64,000 nucleotides of DNA from Liquorilactobacillus sicerae (GTDB taxonomy: Bacteria > Bacillota > Bacilli > Lactobacillales > Lactobacillaceae). The stretch's first letter is position 1. The number at the start of each line of letters is the position of its first letter. Position numbers and translations under genes: made by a program. The DNA lies in contig NZ_JAHAVQ010000014.1 of assembly GCF_029916425.1 (NCBI RefSeq), forward strand, positions 1-64,000, given 5' to 3'. The notes under the pieces were generated by a model. The model did not search any database. It saw only the letters and a program-made list of their open reading frames with translations, and was not told the DNA's origin. Positions 21,322-29,214 of this stretch are shown here, piece by piece.

Positions 21322-22806
21322 TTAACCTTTGTTTCTTATTTTGTATCCATGCTGGTTAGAAGTCGACCGTCTTGAAAACTTCTCTCGACGTTTGTCTTTT
21401 TTCGATTCATAATTACGATGATTACCATTATATGATCTTTTTTTAGAACTGAAATGCTTTTTATGAAAATCATTTTTCTTTCTTCTTGGTAATGGACGCT
21501 CTGGCGTAATCTTAACTGGCACCTCAGTTGCTGAATCATGCGTCAACTCATCCAACAAGATAGCTACTAAATCAATCGCGTCATACTTGCCTAGGAGTTT
21601 TTCCGCTTGATCAGCAAATTTGTCAGTATCGACCTTGTCAGCTAATTCTGCTACTTCCTTCATAGCTGATGACATTTGGCCAATGAAGGCTTCCTGTTCG
21701 GTTGGTGGTTTAAGCGGCATCATCCGTTTTTTTGTCAATTTTTCAATTACTCTTAAGTAATCCATTTCATTTGGAGTGACAAAAGTTACTGAAACACCAT
21801 GGTGCCCGGCTCTCCCTGTCCGACCAATTCGGTGAACATAACTTTCGGGATCTTGAGGAATATCATAATTATAAACATGCGTAACTCCGGAAATATCCAA
21901 TCCCCGAGCTGCCACATCCGTCGCAACTAAAATATCCAACTTACCGGCCTTGAATTGCTTTAGAATACTTAAGCGCCGTTGCTGGGACAAATCACCATGA
22001 ATTCCCTTAGCATTATATCCGCGAGCCTCCAAACCTTTAGAAAGCTCATCAACTCGACGCTTAGTTCGTCCAAAGACAATTGTTAAATCAGGAGATTGGA
22101 CATCTAAAATTCGCGTCATTGTATCAAATTTTTCCAGTTCGCGTGCACGAACGAAAAATTGATCGACCAGATCGGTTGTTAATTCTTTTGCTTTAATTTT
22201 TACAATCTGAGGATCAGTCATAAATTTCTCACCGATCTTCAAGATAGCTGGTGGCATCGTTGCTGAAAAGAGCAATGTTTGACGCTGTGAAGGCACTTCT
22301 TTGATGATACTTTCAATATCTTCAACAAAGCCCATATCCAACATCTCGTCTGCTTCATCCAAAATGACTGTTTGAACATGCTCAAGCTTGACCGTCCGTC
22401 GGCGAATGTGATCCAATAATCTCCCCGGAGTCCCAACCAGAATCTGCGGTGCTCGTTTTAATGCCCTGATTTGGCGACTGATATCCGCTCCACCATAAAC
22501 CACCTGGACCTTGGCTCTTTTATCTTTACCCAAACGATAAAGTTCTTCTTGCGTTTGAATCGCTAATTCACGAGTTGGCGAAATGATCAACGCTTGAATT
22601 TCATTCAATTTAACGTCAATATGTTCTAAGACTGGTAAACCAAAGGCTGCTGTCTTCCCGGTTCCAGTCTGAGCTTGACCAATAACATCGTCACCTTTCA
22701 AAACTAAAGGAATAGTTTCTGCTTGAATTGGCGTTGCCTCTTCAAAGCCGCTGCGCTTAATTGCCTTTAATAAATCTTCTGAAAGGCCGAGTTCTGTAAA
22801 TTTCAA
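21322..22806 (-). CDS. cshA: DEAD-box ATP-dependent RNA helicase CshA
   Basis: Unwinds RNA in mRNA decay and ribosome assembly. Motifs: Q motif (FEEATPIQAETIP), I AQTGTGKT, II DEAD, III SAT, VI HRIGRTGR. A helical extension follows, then a highly basic C-terminal tail (about residues 440-494, PRRKKNDFHKKHF and on) that probably binds RNA. 494 aa fits CshA. It starts 30 bp after murF, a frequent neighbour in lactobacilli. Confidence 0.95.
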   Translation of the reverse strand: MKFTELGLSEDLLKAIKRSGFEEATPIQAETIPLVLKGDDVIGQAQTGTGKTAAFGLPVLEHIDVKLNEIQALIISPTRELAIQTQEELYRLGKDKRAKVQVVYGGADISRQIRALKRAPQILVGTPGRLLDHIRRRTVKLEHVQTVILDEADEMLDMGFVEDIESIIKEVPSQRQTLLFSATMPPAILKIGEKFMTDPQIVKIKAKELTTDLVDQFFVRARELEKFDTMTRILDVQSPDLTIVFGRTKRRVDELSKGLEARGYNAKGIHGDLSQQRRLSILKQFKAGKLDILVATDVAARGLDISGVTHVYNYDIPQDPESYVHRIGRTGRAGHHGVSVTFVTPNEMDYLRVIEKLTKKRMMPLKPPTEQEAFIGQMSSAMKEVAELADKVDTDKFADQAEKLLGKYDAIDLVAILLDELTHDSATEVPVKITPERPLPRRKKNDFHKKHFSSKKRSYNGNHRNYESKKDKRREKFSRRSTSNQHGYKIRNKG

Positions 22807-22836
22807 AAAAATATCCTCCTATAATTAAATCTTAAT

Positions 22837-24204
22837 CTATCTTAGTGCTGCTAAAACATTTTCAAGGTGAATTCCGTGACTTCCTTTAAGCATGACCAAA
22901 TCTTTTGCTTTAAGTGAATTCTTTAAGTCAGCAATCAGTTGTGACTGATGATTCAAATCGTAAAGATGAAGCTGAGCAGCAGAAAATTTATCAACTAATT
23001 CAGCTGCTAAAGTCTTAACTTGTGTCCCACATAAGAAGACTTCAGCAATTTTTTGTGGATCGATCGCCTGAGCTAAGCTTGCGTGCATCTGCGGTGAAGC
23101 TGATCCCAATTCTAGCATGTCACCTAAAACAACTACCCGCTTCCCCGTCGTAGGGGCTTGAGAGAAAGCTTTTAAAACTAATTTAGCTGCTGTTGGATTG
23201 GAGTTGTAAACATCACTTAAGATCATTTCTCCTTGACTGCCAACGATCCACTGAGTTCGATTTGCTGTTACTGAAATGTTATTTAAAGCTGTTGCCATCT
23301 TTTCAATCGGAATTTGAAAATAATCACCAACTGCTAAAGCTGCCAAAGCATTCTTAACATTGTAAGAGCCAATCATTGGAACTGTAAAATTAAGTTCTGG
23401 CCACTTAGTAACCCGGAAACCGGTTTGTTTTTCGTTACTAACGACATTAGTTGCGCGATAGTCATTGTCTTGTGCACCACCAAACGTTCGTGTCTCCTGC
23501 AACAGTTTGCTGGTCCGCTGTCGCAACAACGGTTCATCACCGTTATAAACTAGGATGCCGTCTTCTTTCAAACCGTGGGTAATTTCCATCTTAGCATCAG
23601 CAATTTTATCACGTGTGCCAAAAAATTCGATATGAGCTTCCCCAATCATCGTGATGACCGCCAAATCTGGTGAAACTAAACGGCTTAAATGATCAAGTTC
23701 ACCAAAATGATCCATGCCCATTTCAACAACCAATACCTCTGTGTTAGGTTCAATGTTCAAAACGGTCATTGGTACACCAATCTGGTTGTTGAAATTTTCC
23801 TGAGTTTTTTTAACATTGAAGCTGGTAGCCAAAATGGCAGCAATCATATCTTTAGTCGTTGTTTTACCATTACTGCCAGTTACTGCAATTACTCGCGGAT
23901 TAATTTTATTCAAATAATATTTAGCCAACTTCTGCAAGGCAGCTAGCGTATCATTAACTTCTAAAATTGGAAATGAAAAAGCCGCTTTTTGATGATTAGA
24001 TTGCCAAAGAGTTGCTACAGCGCCATTTGCAATTGCTTTTTCAACGAATTGATGACCATCATTTTCTCCTATCAAGGGAACAAATAATGCTCCAGGCCGC
24101 AATGTCCGGGTATCAAAAGACACACTCGTCACCGTAACATTTTTCCAGTCTTCTTTGGTAGTAATCTTAAGTGCTTTCGCAATTTCTGCTAATTGCATCT
24201 TCAT
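22837..24204 (-). CDS. murF: UDP-N-acetylmuramoyl-tripeptide--D-alanyl-D-alanine ligase
   Basis: Adds D-Ala-D-Ala to the UDP-MurNAc-tripeptide. The 455-aa Mur ligase has ATP-binding AVTGSNGKTTTKDMIA near residue 110, the central-domain signature NNQIGVPMTVLN, and the C-terminal LGDMLELG and HLYD segments. Its substrate depends on D-Ala from alr in the same neighbourhood. It is followed by cshA after a 30-bp gap, probably one operon. Confidence 0.96.
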   Translation of the reverse strand: MKMQLAEIAKALKITTKEDWKNVTVTSVSFDTRTLRPGALFVPLIGENDGHQFVEKAIANGAVATLWQSNHQKAAFSFPILEVNDTLAALQKLAKYYLNKINPRVIAVTGSNGKTTTKDMIAAILATSFNVKKTQENFNNQIGVPMTVLNIEPNTEVLVVEMGMDHFGELDHLSRLVSPDLAVITMIGEAHIEFFGTRDKIADAKMEITHGLKEDGILVYNGDEPLLRQRTSKLLQETRTFGGAQDNDYRATNVVSNEKQTGFRVTKWPELNFTVPMIGSYNVKNALAALAVGDYFQIPIEKMATALNNISVTANRTQWIVGSQGEMILSDVYNSNPTAAKLVLKAFSQAPTTGKRVVVLGDMLELGSASPQMHASLAQAIDPQKIAEVFLCGTQVKTLAAELVDKFSAAQLHLYDLNHQSQLIADLKNSLKAKDLVMLKGSHGIHLENVLAALR

Positions 24205-24360
24205 CAGTAAAACTTCCTTTCAACTTCCAAGCTGATTTAAATCTTTCATCTCAAAATGATTATTAAGTAGTACCTATGCTATTGTATCACAATCATAATC
24301 TTGACGGAAAACGCACGAATCCCCCTCAGTCAAAACTAGCTGCTGAGGAGGACCAACCGA

Positions 24361-25140
24361 TTAAAAGTTAAGATTATCTTCAAAAGCTTCCGGCGATAAA
24401 ACGATCAACTGCCATTTTCGTGAAGTCAAATTATATTTTAAATTCCCAACTAATGAAGATTTTTCAATCAGCATCGTTGGTTCATGCCACTTTAGTTGAT
24501 AGACGGACTCTGGTGCTGTTAAAAGTGGGACTGTTAACTCCTGCCCACGAATTCGGGTATTACCGAAGTCAAAAACTGCTCCACCGATTAATAACGTCAA
24601 CAACTGGCGCACGAGACTTTCTGGAAAATCAGCAATTCTTTTTCTTAAGAAAAATGTCCGCCTTTCTCGATAAGTTGCCGTCAAATGCCGAGTCAAGCTT
24701 TTCGATAAAACATGGTAAAAGCTCGGTAAATAACGATAATAGATCTTATTTGCGCCATTTGGCAACGTCAAATAAACAAAATCATTCTGCAATTTATAAT
24801 AAAATGGTGACTTCAGATGGGTGAAAGCATGACCCAAATATAACATTTCGGCCACTTCTTGCGGTGTCAAAGACTCCAAATCAAAAGAATGATCAAAATC
24901 AATCCACTGTAAATCCTTTTGTGCTTGACTCAACAAAAAACTTTGCACTTGATTTTGACCAATATACATATTAAAACCTGAATAGATATCAATTTCTTGA
25001 GATGGATCGACTATCCCAAGTGACAAAACATTTTCTGGTTTTTTTTTGATCCCAGCTAAAAAATCAATTATCGAGATCCCATAAGTTAAAGTTAAATGGG
25101 AAACTCTTTCAATATGCACATAGACAATATTATTGCGCAT
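24361..25140 (-). CDS. conserved hypothetical protein downstream of htpX
   Basis: 259-aa protein without a recognised domain, rich in aromatic and basic residues and without signal peptide or clear membrane segments. Visible features include HVERVSHLTLTYGISIIDFLAGI-like helices at the N-terminus and a charged middle (TATYRERRTFFLRKRIADFPE). It is 27 bp after htpX, so probably cotranscribed with lemA-htpX and possibly linked to envelope stress. I cannot assign a function. Confidence 0.7.
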   Translation of the reverse strand: MRNNIVYVHIERVSHLTLTYGISIIDFLAGIKKKPENVLSLGIVDPSQEIDIYSGFNMYIGQNQVQSFLLSQAQKDLQWIDFDHSFDLESLTPQEVAEMLYLGHAFTHLKSPFYYKLQNDFVYLTLPNGANKIYYRYLPSFYHVLSKSLTRHLTATYRERRTFFLRKRIADFPESLVRQLLTLLIGGAVFDFGNTRIRGQELTVPLLTAPESVYQLKWHEPTMLIEKSSLVGNLKYNLTSRKWQLIVLSPEAFEDNLNF

Positions 25141-25167
25141 CTGTTTTCCTCGATTTCACTTAAAATC

Positions 25168-26055
25168 TTACATTTTTTCTAAGCGAGCAATTCGATCTTC
25201 AATTGGTGGATGAGTATCGAATAAATGTGCCCATGAATTCGACTTGAAAGGTGTGGCAATATACAACGATGCACTGCTTGGATCAACTTTTTTCATTGGC
25301 TCACTAACCGAAATCTTTTTTAACGCATCAATCAACCCTTGAGGATTACGCGTCAACTCAACTCCAGAAGCGTCAGCTAGATACTCACGATTACGTGACA
25401 AGGCCATCTGTGCTAAAGTCGCAGCTAAAGGGCCTAAAATCAAAACAACTACTGATAAAATCAAAGCAAGTACATTAGCACCATTATTATCATTATCACG
25501 GCGCCGACCGCCACCCCACCAAAAGGAATTCATCCCAATATTAACTAACGCTGAAACAACCGAAACCAAAGCCAAGGCAATGGTTTGTAGCCGAATATCA
25601 TAATTCCTAATGTGGGATACTTCATGAGCAATCACACCCTCAAGCTCTTCGCGGTTCAAACGATTTAGCAAGCCTCGCGTAACTGCCACTGCAGCGTGCT
25701 GCGGATCTCTGCCAGTTGCAAAGGCATTGGGACTTGGATCTTCAATAATAAAGACCCGCGGCATAGGAACCTTGGCAACTAAGGTCATATCTTCAATAAT
25801 ATGCCACAATTCAGGATATTGCTGTTCATCTTTAATTTCAACTGCATTGTTCATTCGCATAACGACTTCCGTTGATTGAGCAAACATCGAAATCGAATAA
25901 AAAGCCCCTAAAATCATAGCTAAAATTAAACCTGCGCCTGTACTGTCCCAAAAAACATAACCTAAAGAAGCACCAATCAAAGCCACTAACAGCAAAAAAA
26001 CAATCATTACTAATAAAGTTTTTCGTTTATTACTCGCAATTTGCTGAAACAGCAT
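25168..26055 (-). CDS. htpX: membrane metalloprotease HtpX
   Basis: Zinc endopeptidase for misfolded membrane proteins. The active-site motif is [11 protein letters not shown] with a downstream Glu ([10 protein letters not shown]) as the third ligand. Two N-terminal membrane segments and two around residues 155-215 frame the domain. 295 aa is typical. It follows lemA by 27 bp, a conserved lemA-htpX pair. Confidence 0.96.
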   Translation of the reverse strand: MLFQQIASNKRKTLLVMIVFLLLVALIGASLGYVFWDSTGAGLILAMILGAFYSISMFAQSTEVVMRMNNAVEIKDEQQYPELWHIIEDMTLVAKVPMPRVFIIEDPSPNAFATGRDPQHAAVAVTRGLLNRLNREELEGVIAHEVSHIRNYDIRLQTIALALVSVVSALVNIGMNSFWWGGGRRRDNDNNGANVLALILSVVVLILGPLAATLAQMALSRNREYLADASGVELTRNPQGLIDALKKISVSEPMKKVDPSSASLYIATPFKSNSWAHLFDTHPPIEDRIARLEKM

Positions 26056-26082
26056 ACTCTACTTTCTCCTTTGTAATTAACC

Positions 26083-26637
26083 TTAAAAAGAAACCTTGGG
26101 TGCATTTTTTTCCTCAGTTGGAACTTCAAGGTAAGCAATTTTTTTCATGCCATGAATTTTAGCAACTAAATTTGATGGGAAAGTTAACAACTTTTGATTG
26201 TAAGCTGCTGCGCTGGAATTAAATAACTGCCGCGAATAAGCAATTTTATTCTCAGTGTTTGAAAGTTCTTCCATTAACTTGGTGAATTCCTGATTAGCTT
26301 TTAAATCCGGATAATTTTCAGCTAGCGCAAAAATTGATTTTAATGAATCACTTAATTGATTTGAAAGTTCCATCTTCTTTTCCTGCTGATCAGCAGGAAG
26401 ACTAATCATCTGGTTTCTCAACTTAACGACTTGCGCAAAAGTCTCTCGTTCGTGTTTGGCGTAGCCCTTAGTCGTTTCAACTAAGTTAGGAATTAAATCA
26501 TTTCGCCGTTTCAGTTGAACATCAATTTGACTCCATGATTCATCAGTATAAACTTTAGCTCGCTGCAAACCATTGTAAAGTGCAATATAGCCAAACACCA
26601 AAACAATTATAATAATTAAAAGAATGATCCAAGTCAT
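26083..26637 (-). CDS. lemA: LemA family protein
   Basis: 184-aa protein with one N-terminal membrane segment (TWIILLIIIIVLVFGYIALYNG) and a four-helix LemA domain starting YTDESWSQIDVQLKRRNDLIPNLVETTKGYA. Its biochemical role is unsettled; the steady association with htpX suggests membrane quality control. It has its own promoter (26690-26718) and a good ribosome site. Confidence 0.94.
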   Translation of the reverse strand: MTWIILLIIIIVLVFGYIALYNGLQRAKVYTDESWSQIDVQLKRRNDLIPNLVETTKGYAKHERETFAQVVKLRNQMISLPADQQEKKMELSNQLSDSLKSIFALAENYPDLKANQEFTKLMEELSNTENKIAYSRQLFNSSAAAYNQKLLTFPSNLVAKIHGMKKIAYLEVPTEEKNAPKVSF

Positions 26638-26689
26638 TTGCGTTCCTCCATTACTTAATTACACCACAAAATACAACTATCTTTGCTCT

Positions 26690-26718
26690 ATCATACCAAA
26701 CTGATTTACTCGTTGAAA
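26690..26718 (-). promoter_or_regulatory. lemA-htpX promoter
   Basis: On the minus strand: TTTCAA (26713-26718), 17-nt spacer, TATGAT (26690-26695). It lies downstream of the terminator at 26772-26810, so lemA transcription is independent of the small RNA upstream. Confidence 0.6.
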
Positions 26719-26771
26719 GTATTCCTGTCTTTAAACAATAAAATTAACAATAAACTAAGAATTTAAAAAGC

Positions 26772-26981
26772 CAAAATAAAAACCGGAACAAAACAAACGT
26801 TTCACTCCGGCCCTGCGGTATCGATCTTTATTATCAATATATGCCATTCACTCCACAATGACTGACATAAGCACACCAAAAATTCCGTTGGCAAACGTGT
26901 CCCGCTTCGAAATTGAACCATTAATTGCCGCAACAAAATAATGTTAATCCATTACCTGGTTCTTCTCGACTCATCGCATAC
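26772..26981 (-). ncRNA. candidate free-standing structured RNA of about 210 nt
   Basis: It has its own promoter (26987-27014) and ends in a Rho-independent terminator: CCGGAGUGAAAC pairs with GUUUUGUUCCGG, including three wobbles, then UUUUUAUUUU. The 5' end GUAUGC pairs with GCAUAU (about 26837-26844). UCGAGA-A-GAACCA pairs with UGGUUC-AA-UUUCGA, forming two 6-bp helices around a small internal loop. Two short ORFs (20 and 39 codons, overlapping TAATG) are present but lack ribosome sites. 6S-like function is possible but unproven. Confidence 0.6.
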
Positions 26982-26986
26982 ATTTC

Positions 26987-27014
26987 ATTATAATCCGATA
27001 ATTAAAAATTACAA
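26987..27014 (-). promoter_or_regulatory. promoter of the candidate small RNA
   Basis: On the minus strand: TTGTAA (27009-27014), 16-nt spacer, consensus TATAAT (26987-26992). It starts 7 nt after the GNAT gene's stop. Confidence 0.7.
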
Positions 27015-27020
27015 GTAATT

Positions 27021-27458
27021 TCAATATAACTTTTTTTCCATTCGATGATGCTTGATTCCTGCATCTAAAAAGCCATCACCAACCACGTTGTATCCTAGTT
27101 TCAAGTAAAAACCTTGTGCTTGATCCTGTGCTCCCAAAGTTAGATATGGTACCTCTGACTTTTTGGCCGATTCTTCAACAAAGTTCAACATTCGGCGTGC
27201 TAAGCCTTGCTGGCGAAATTTTTTTAAGGTTGCAACCCGTTGTAAATGCCAAGCACCGTCAGCTTGTTCGATCACCCTGACAGTTGTTACTGGCGTTGAA
27301 TCAAGATAGCCGACATAGTATCTTGCTTGATCCTCATTTTCAATTTCTAGTTCTGGTGAAACATGCTGTTCTTTAACAAAAACTTGCTGACGAATCATTA
27401 AAGCAGCTTGATAACAAGTTGCTGAAGTCCCTGTCCCATTTTTTATTGTAAATTTCAT
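27021..27458 (-). CDS. GNAT family N-acetyltransferase
   Basis: 145-aa single-domain acetyltransferase. Acetyl-CoA binding motif A is visible as LQRVATLKKFRQQGLARRML. The C-terminal YLTLGAQDQAQGFYLKLGYNVVG is the typical motif B with the substrate-side strand. The substrate is unknown. It resembles the ElaA/YjcF-like subgroup (TTVRVIEQADGAWHLQRVA). Confidence 0.88.
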   Translation of the reverse strand: MKFTIKNGTGTSATCYQAALMIRQQVFVKEQHVSPELEIENEDQARYYVGYLDSTPVTTVRVIEQADGAWHLQRVATLKKFRQQGLARRMLNFVEESAKKSEVPYLTLGAQDQAQGFYLKLGYNVVGDGFLDAGIKHHRMEKKLY

Positions 27459-27502
27459 TTGTTAACTCCTTCCTTTTTTAGAAAATCAATTAATAAGAAC
27501 AT

Positions 27503-27530
27503 TTGAAATAATCAAGGTTTGGTTTAAAAT
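27503..27530 (+). promoter_or_regulatory. promoter of the 46-aa small gene
   Basis: TTGAAA (27503-27508), 16-nt spacer, TAAAAT (27525-27530), followed by a GC-richer 5' UTR and AGAGG before the ATG. Confidence 0.65.
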
Positions 27531-27586
27531 AGAAGTGTGGAGTTAATTCCGCACCGTGTGGATTTCAAAGGGAAGAGGCGATCGCA

Positions 27587-27727
27587 ATGTCAAACAAGTT
27601 GAGTAAAGAAGAACGTAAAGCATTAGCTCGCAAAGCCTTAGAAGACCGCGCAAAGCATCCTCAAAAGAAGAGTAACGGTTCTGGTTTTGCACGGATCGAT
27701 GCTGATGCCAAAAAATTAGAAAACTAA
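27587..27727 (+). CDS. small basic protein, 46 aa
   Basis: ATG at 27587 follows GAAGAGGCGATCGCA. The protein begins MSNKLSKEERKALARKALED and ends DADAKKLEN. It is strongly charged, with a predicted N-terminal helix and a Gly/Ser-rich centre (KKSNGSGFARI). It has its own promoter and terminator, which supports a real gene despite its length. I recognise no domain. The basic amphipathic helix would suit RNA or ribosome binding, but that is speculation. Confidence 0.75.
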   Translation: MSNKLSKEERKALARKALEDRAKHPQKKSNGSGFARIDADAKKLEN

Positions 27728-27752
27728 TTTTTTATCAACTATTTTGAGGAAT

Positions 27753-27783
27753 AAAGAGGCTGTCTAAGACAACCTCTTTTTCT
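27753..27783 (+). terminator. terminator of the 46-aa gene
   Basis: AAAGAGG-C-TGTC pairs with GACA-A-CCTCTTT, followed by a T tract. Confidence 0.85.
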
Positions 27784-27800
27784 ATGATTTGTTTTACACT

Positions 27801-28607
27801 TCATTCTAAAACTATTTTTCGGTGCTTGTTGAAAATCAATGCAAAAATTTCTTTTTGACGTTCATCTATAATGGAAAAATAGACCTCTTTAAAAGCACCT
27901 ACAAATTCTGGTTTAGTAAGTTCCCTTTTGAACACCTCGGCCACTGTCTGGGGATCATTGCCTGCCCGTCCACAACCAAAAGCTCCTAAAATTAAATACT
28001 CATCCTGCAAAATTTTAAACTGCCGCAATATTTGAATAACTCTTTGCTGCAAATCTAACTGTAATTTTTTTGCCCTGATCTGATGGTTCTCTTTGGCCGC
28101 TAATTTCAAATTAGGTGCAGAGATACTGATAAAATCAACAAACCTTGCTGGCTTTAGGTAGCTTTTTTCACTTTCATCGTGTAAAACTTTAACTTGCTGT
28201 GAAACGATCATTTTCTGACTATATAAGCCTTGATTGAAATGACATTGATTATAATAATAATATTTACGTCGAAATTGCATTAATTCAGGATATAAAAATG
28301 TATTGCGACAAATTGCTTGTTCCCATCCGTCTCTCCCCTGACGAAAGTTACCACCGGGCTCGACTGGATCAGCAAAATTTAAAACTCCGACCTTAGTTGA
28401 CACATCCGTTGCCAACCTAATTCGCTGCAAAACATTCTCCCGGTTAACAATAATTTTTAGCTTTTTACTTTGAAATGGCTGTTGCTGTTCTAAAAGACTA
28501 CTTTCAACCAATTGCGATTTTTGCTGAAGACCATTCATTTCAACTTGGTATAAATTCATCGTATGGTGGGCAATTTGACGATATTCTTCTTTAGTCAGTT
28601 TAACCAC
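27801..28607 (-). CDS. PARG-like macrodomain protein (TIGR02452 type) with altered catalytic motif
   Basis: 268-aa protein with the microbial poly(ADP-ribose) glycohydrolase fold: VGVLNFADPVEPGGNF, then CRNTFLYPEL, and FGCGRAGNDPQTVAEVF near the C-terminus. The family signature GGG(x)6-8QEE is changed. Gly85-Gly86-Asn87 replaces GGG, and Trp95-Glu96-Gln97 replaces QEE, so the second Glu is Gln. ADP-ribose binding may be kept while hydrolysis is doubtful. It stands alone next to the group IIC intron. Confidence 0.8.
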   Translation of the reverse strand: MVKLTKEEYRQIAHHTMNLYQVEMNGLQQKSQLVESSLLEQQQPFQSKKLKIIVNRENVLQRIRLATDVSTKVGVLNFADPVEPGGNFRQGRDGWEQAICRNTFLYPELMQFRRKYYYYNQCHFNQGLYSQKMIVSQQVKVLHDESEKSYLKPARFVDFISISAPNLKLAAKENHQIRAKKLQLDLQQRVIQILRQFKILQDEYLILGAFGCGRAGNDPQTVAEVFKRELTKPEFVGAFKEVYFSIIDERQKEIFALIFNKHRKIVLE

Positions 28608-28682
28608 TTTGTTTGCCTGCCTTATTCTTTCTCATCTCTCATCATAACACAAATTTTATTTTAATCTATTTTTAATCTTAAA

Positions 28683-29159
28683 TCGAGTAGGAAATAACTG
28701 ATTAGTCCATTTACTGACCTCTCACACCACCGTACGTACGGTTCCGTATACGATGGTTCAATACGGGCTTGAAAATTTATGCCACTACTATGACCTCGGC
28801 TGACTTCTGTATCATTCAGCTAAACATCACTGCCTAGTTTGTTCCTGCAAAGCTTTCCTTCCTCTTGTCGGAAACATATAATACAGACCTCCCCCGGGTA
28901 AGAACGATATCTTTCGTGCCATCCAACCATTGGCTTTACTGCATACAGTTTCGAGTACTGTTAAACTTCAGTTTGTGATGCAACCTTAGCCACTGCAAGC
29001 AGCCTGATAACCACTTCTTATTCATTGGCTCAGCACTTTGCTTTGGATTTCCTGCAAATTCCATCTCACAGTGGACACTCTGCTCTTTAGCTCGTGATCC
29101 CGACTACTACGGTCCACAGTGGAATTTTATCACTTAGTATTCACTCTTGACGGGCACAC
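28683..29159 (-). mobile_element. ORF-less group IIC intron (relict)
   Basis: The 5' end is GTGTGCCCG, matching the GUGYG consensus. The core segments TTCTTACCCGGGGGAGGTCTG and ACAGAAGTCAGCCGAGGTCAT match the Oceanobacillus iheyensis IIC intron as I recall it. Domain V is a 34-nt hairpin at 28727-28760 (GAACC...GTACGTACGGTGGT), and the 3' end reads CCTACTCGAT. No reverse transcriptase ORF remains in domain IV. It lies directly behind the terminator at 29163-29197, the known target type of class C introns. The triad position reads CAU instead of CGC, suggesting an inactive copy. Confidence 0.88.
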
Positions 29160-29162
29160 GTC

Positions 29163-29197
29163 AAAAAAAGTAGCCTTCAAAATTGAAAGCTACTTTT
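29163..29197 (-). terminator. terminator of the NCS2 permease gene (intron target)
   Basis: A 15-bp stem (29183-29197 with 29166-29180, one wobble) with a 2-nt loop and T run. The group IIC intron begins 4 nt downstream. Confidence 0.9.
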
Positions 29198-29214
29198 GGC
29201 GTTTATGATTCTCA

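Noticed and set aside
24324-24348. CCTCAG/CTGAGG hairpin upstream of murF as terminator
   Set aside because: It lacks a T tract on either strand, so it is not listed as a terminator.
26772-26981. Two small proteins (20 and 39 aa) within the candidate RNA
   Set aside because: Neither start has a Shine-Dalgarno sequence, and the same bases form paired stems; treated as non-coding.
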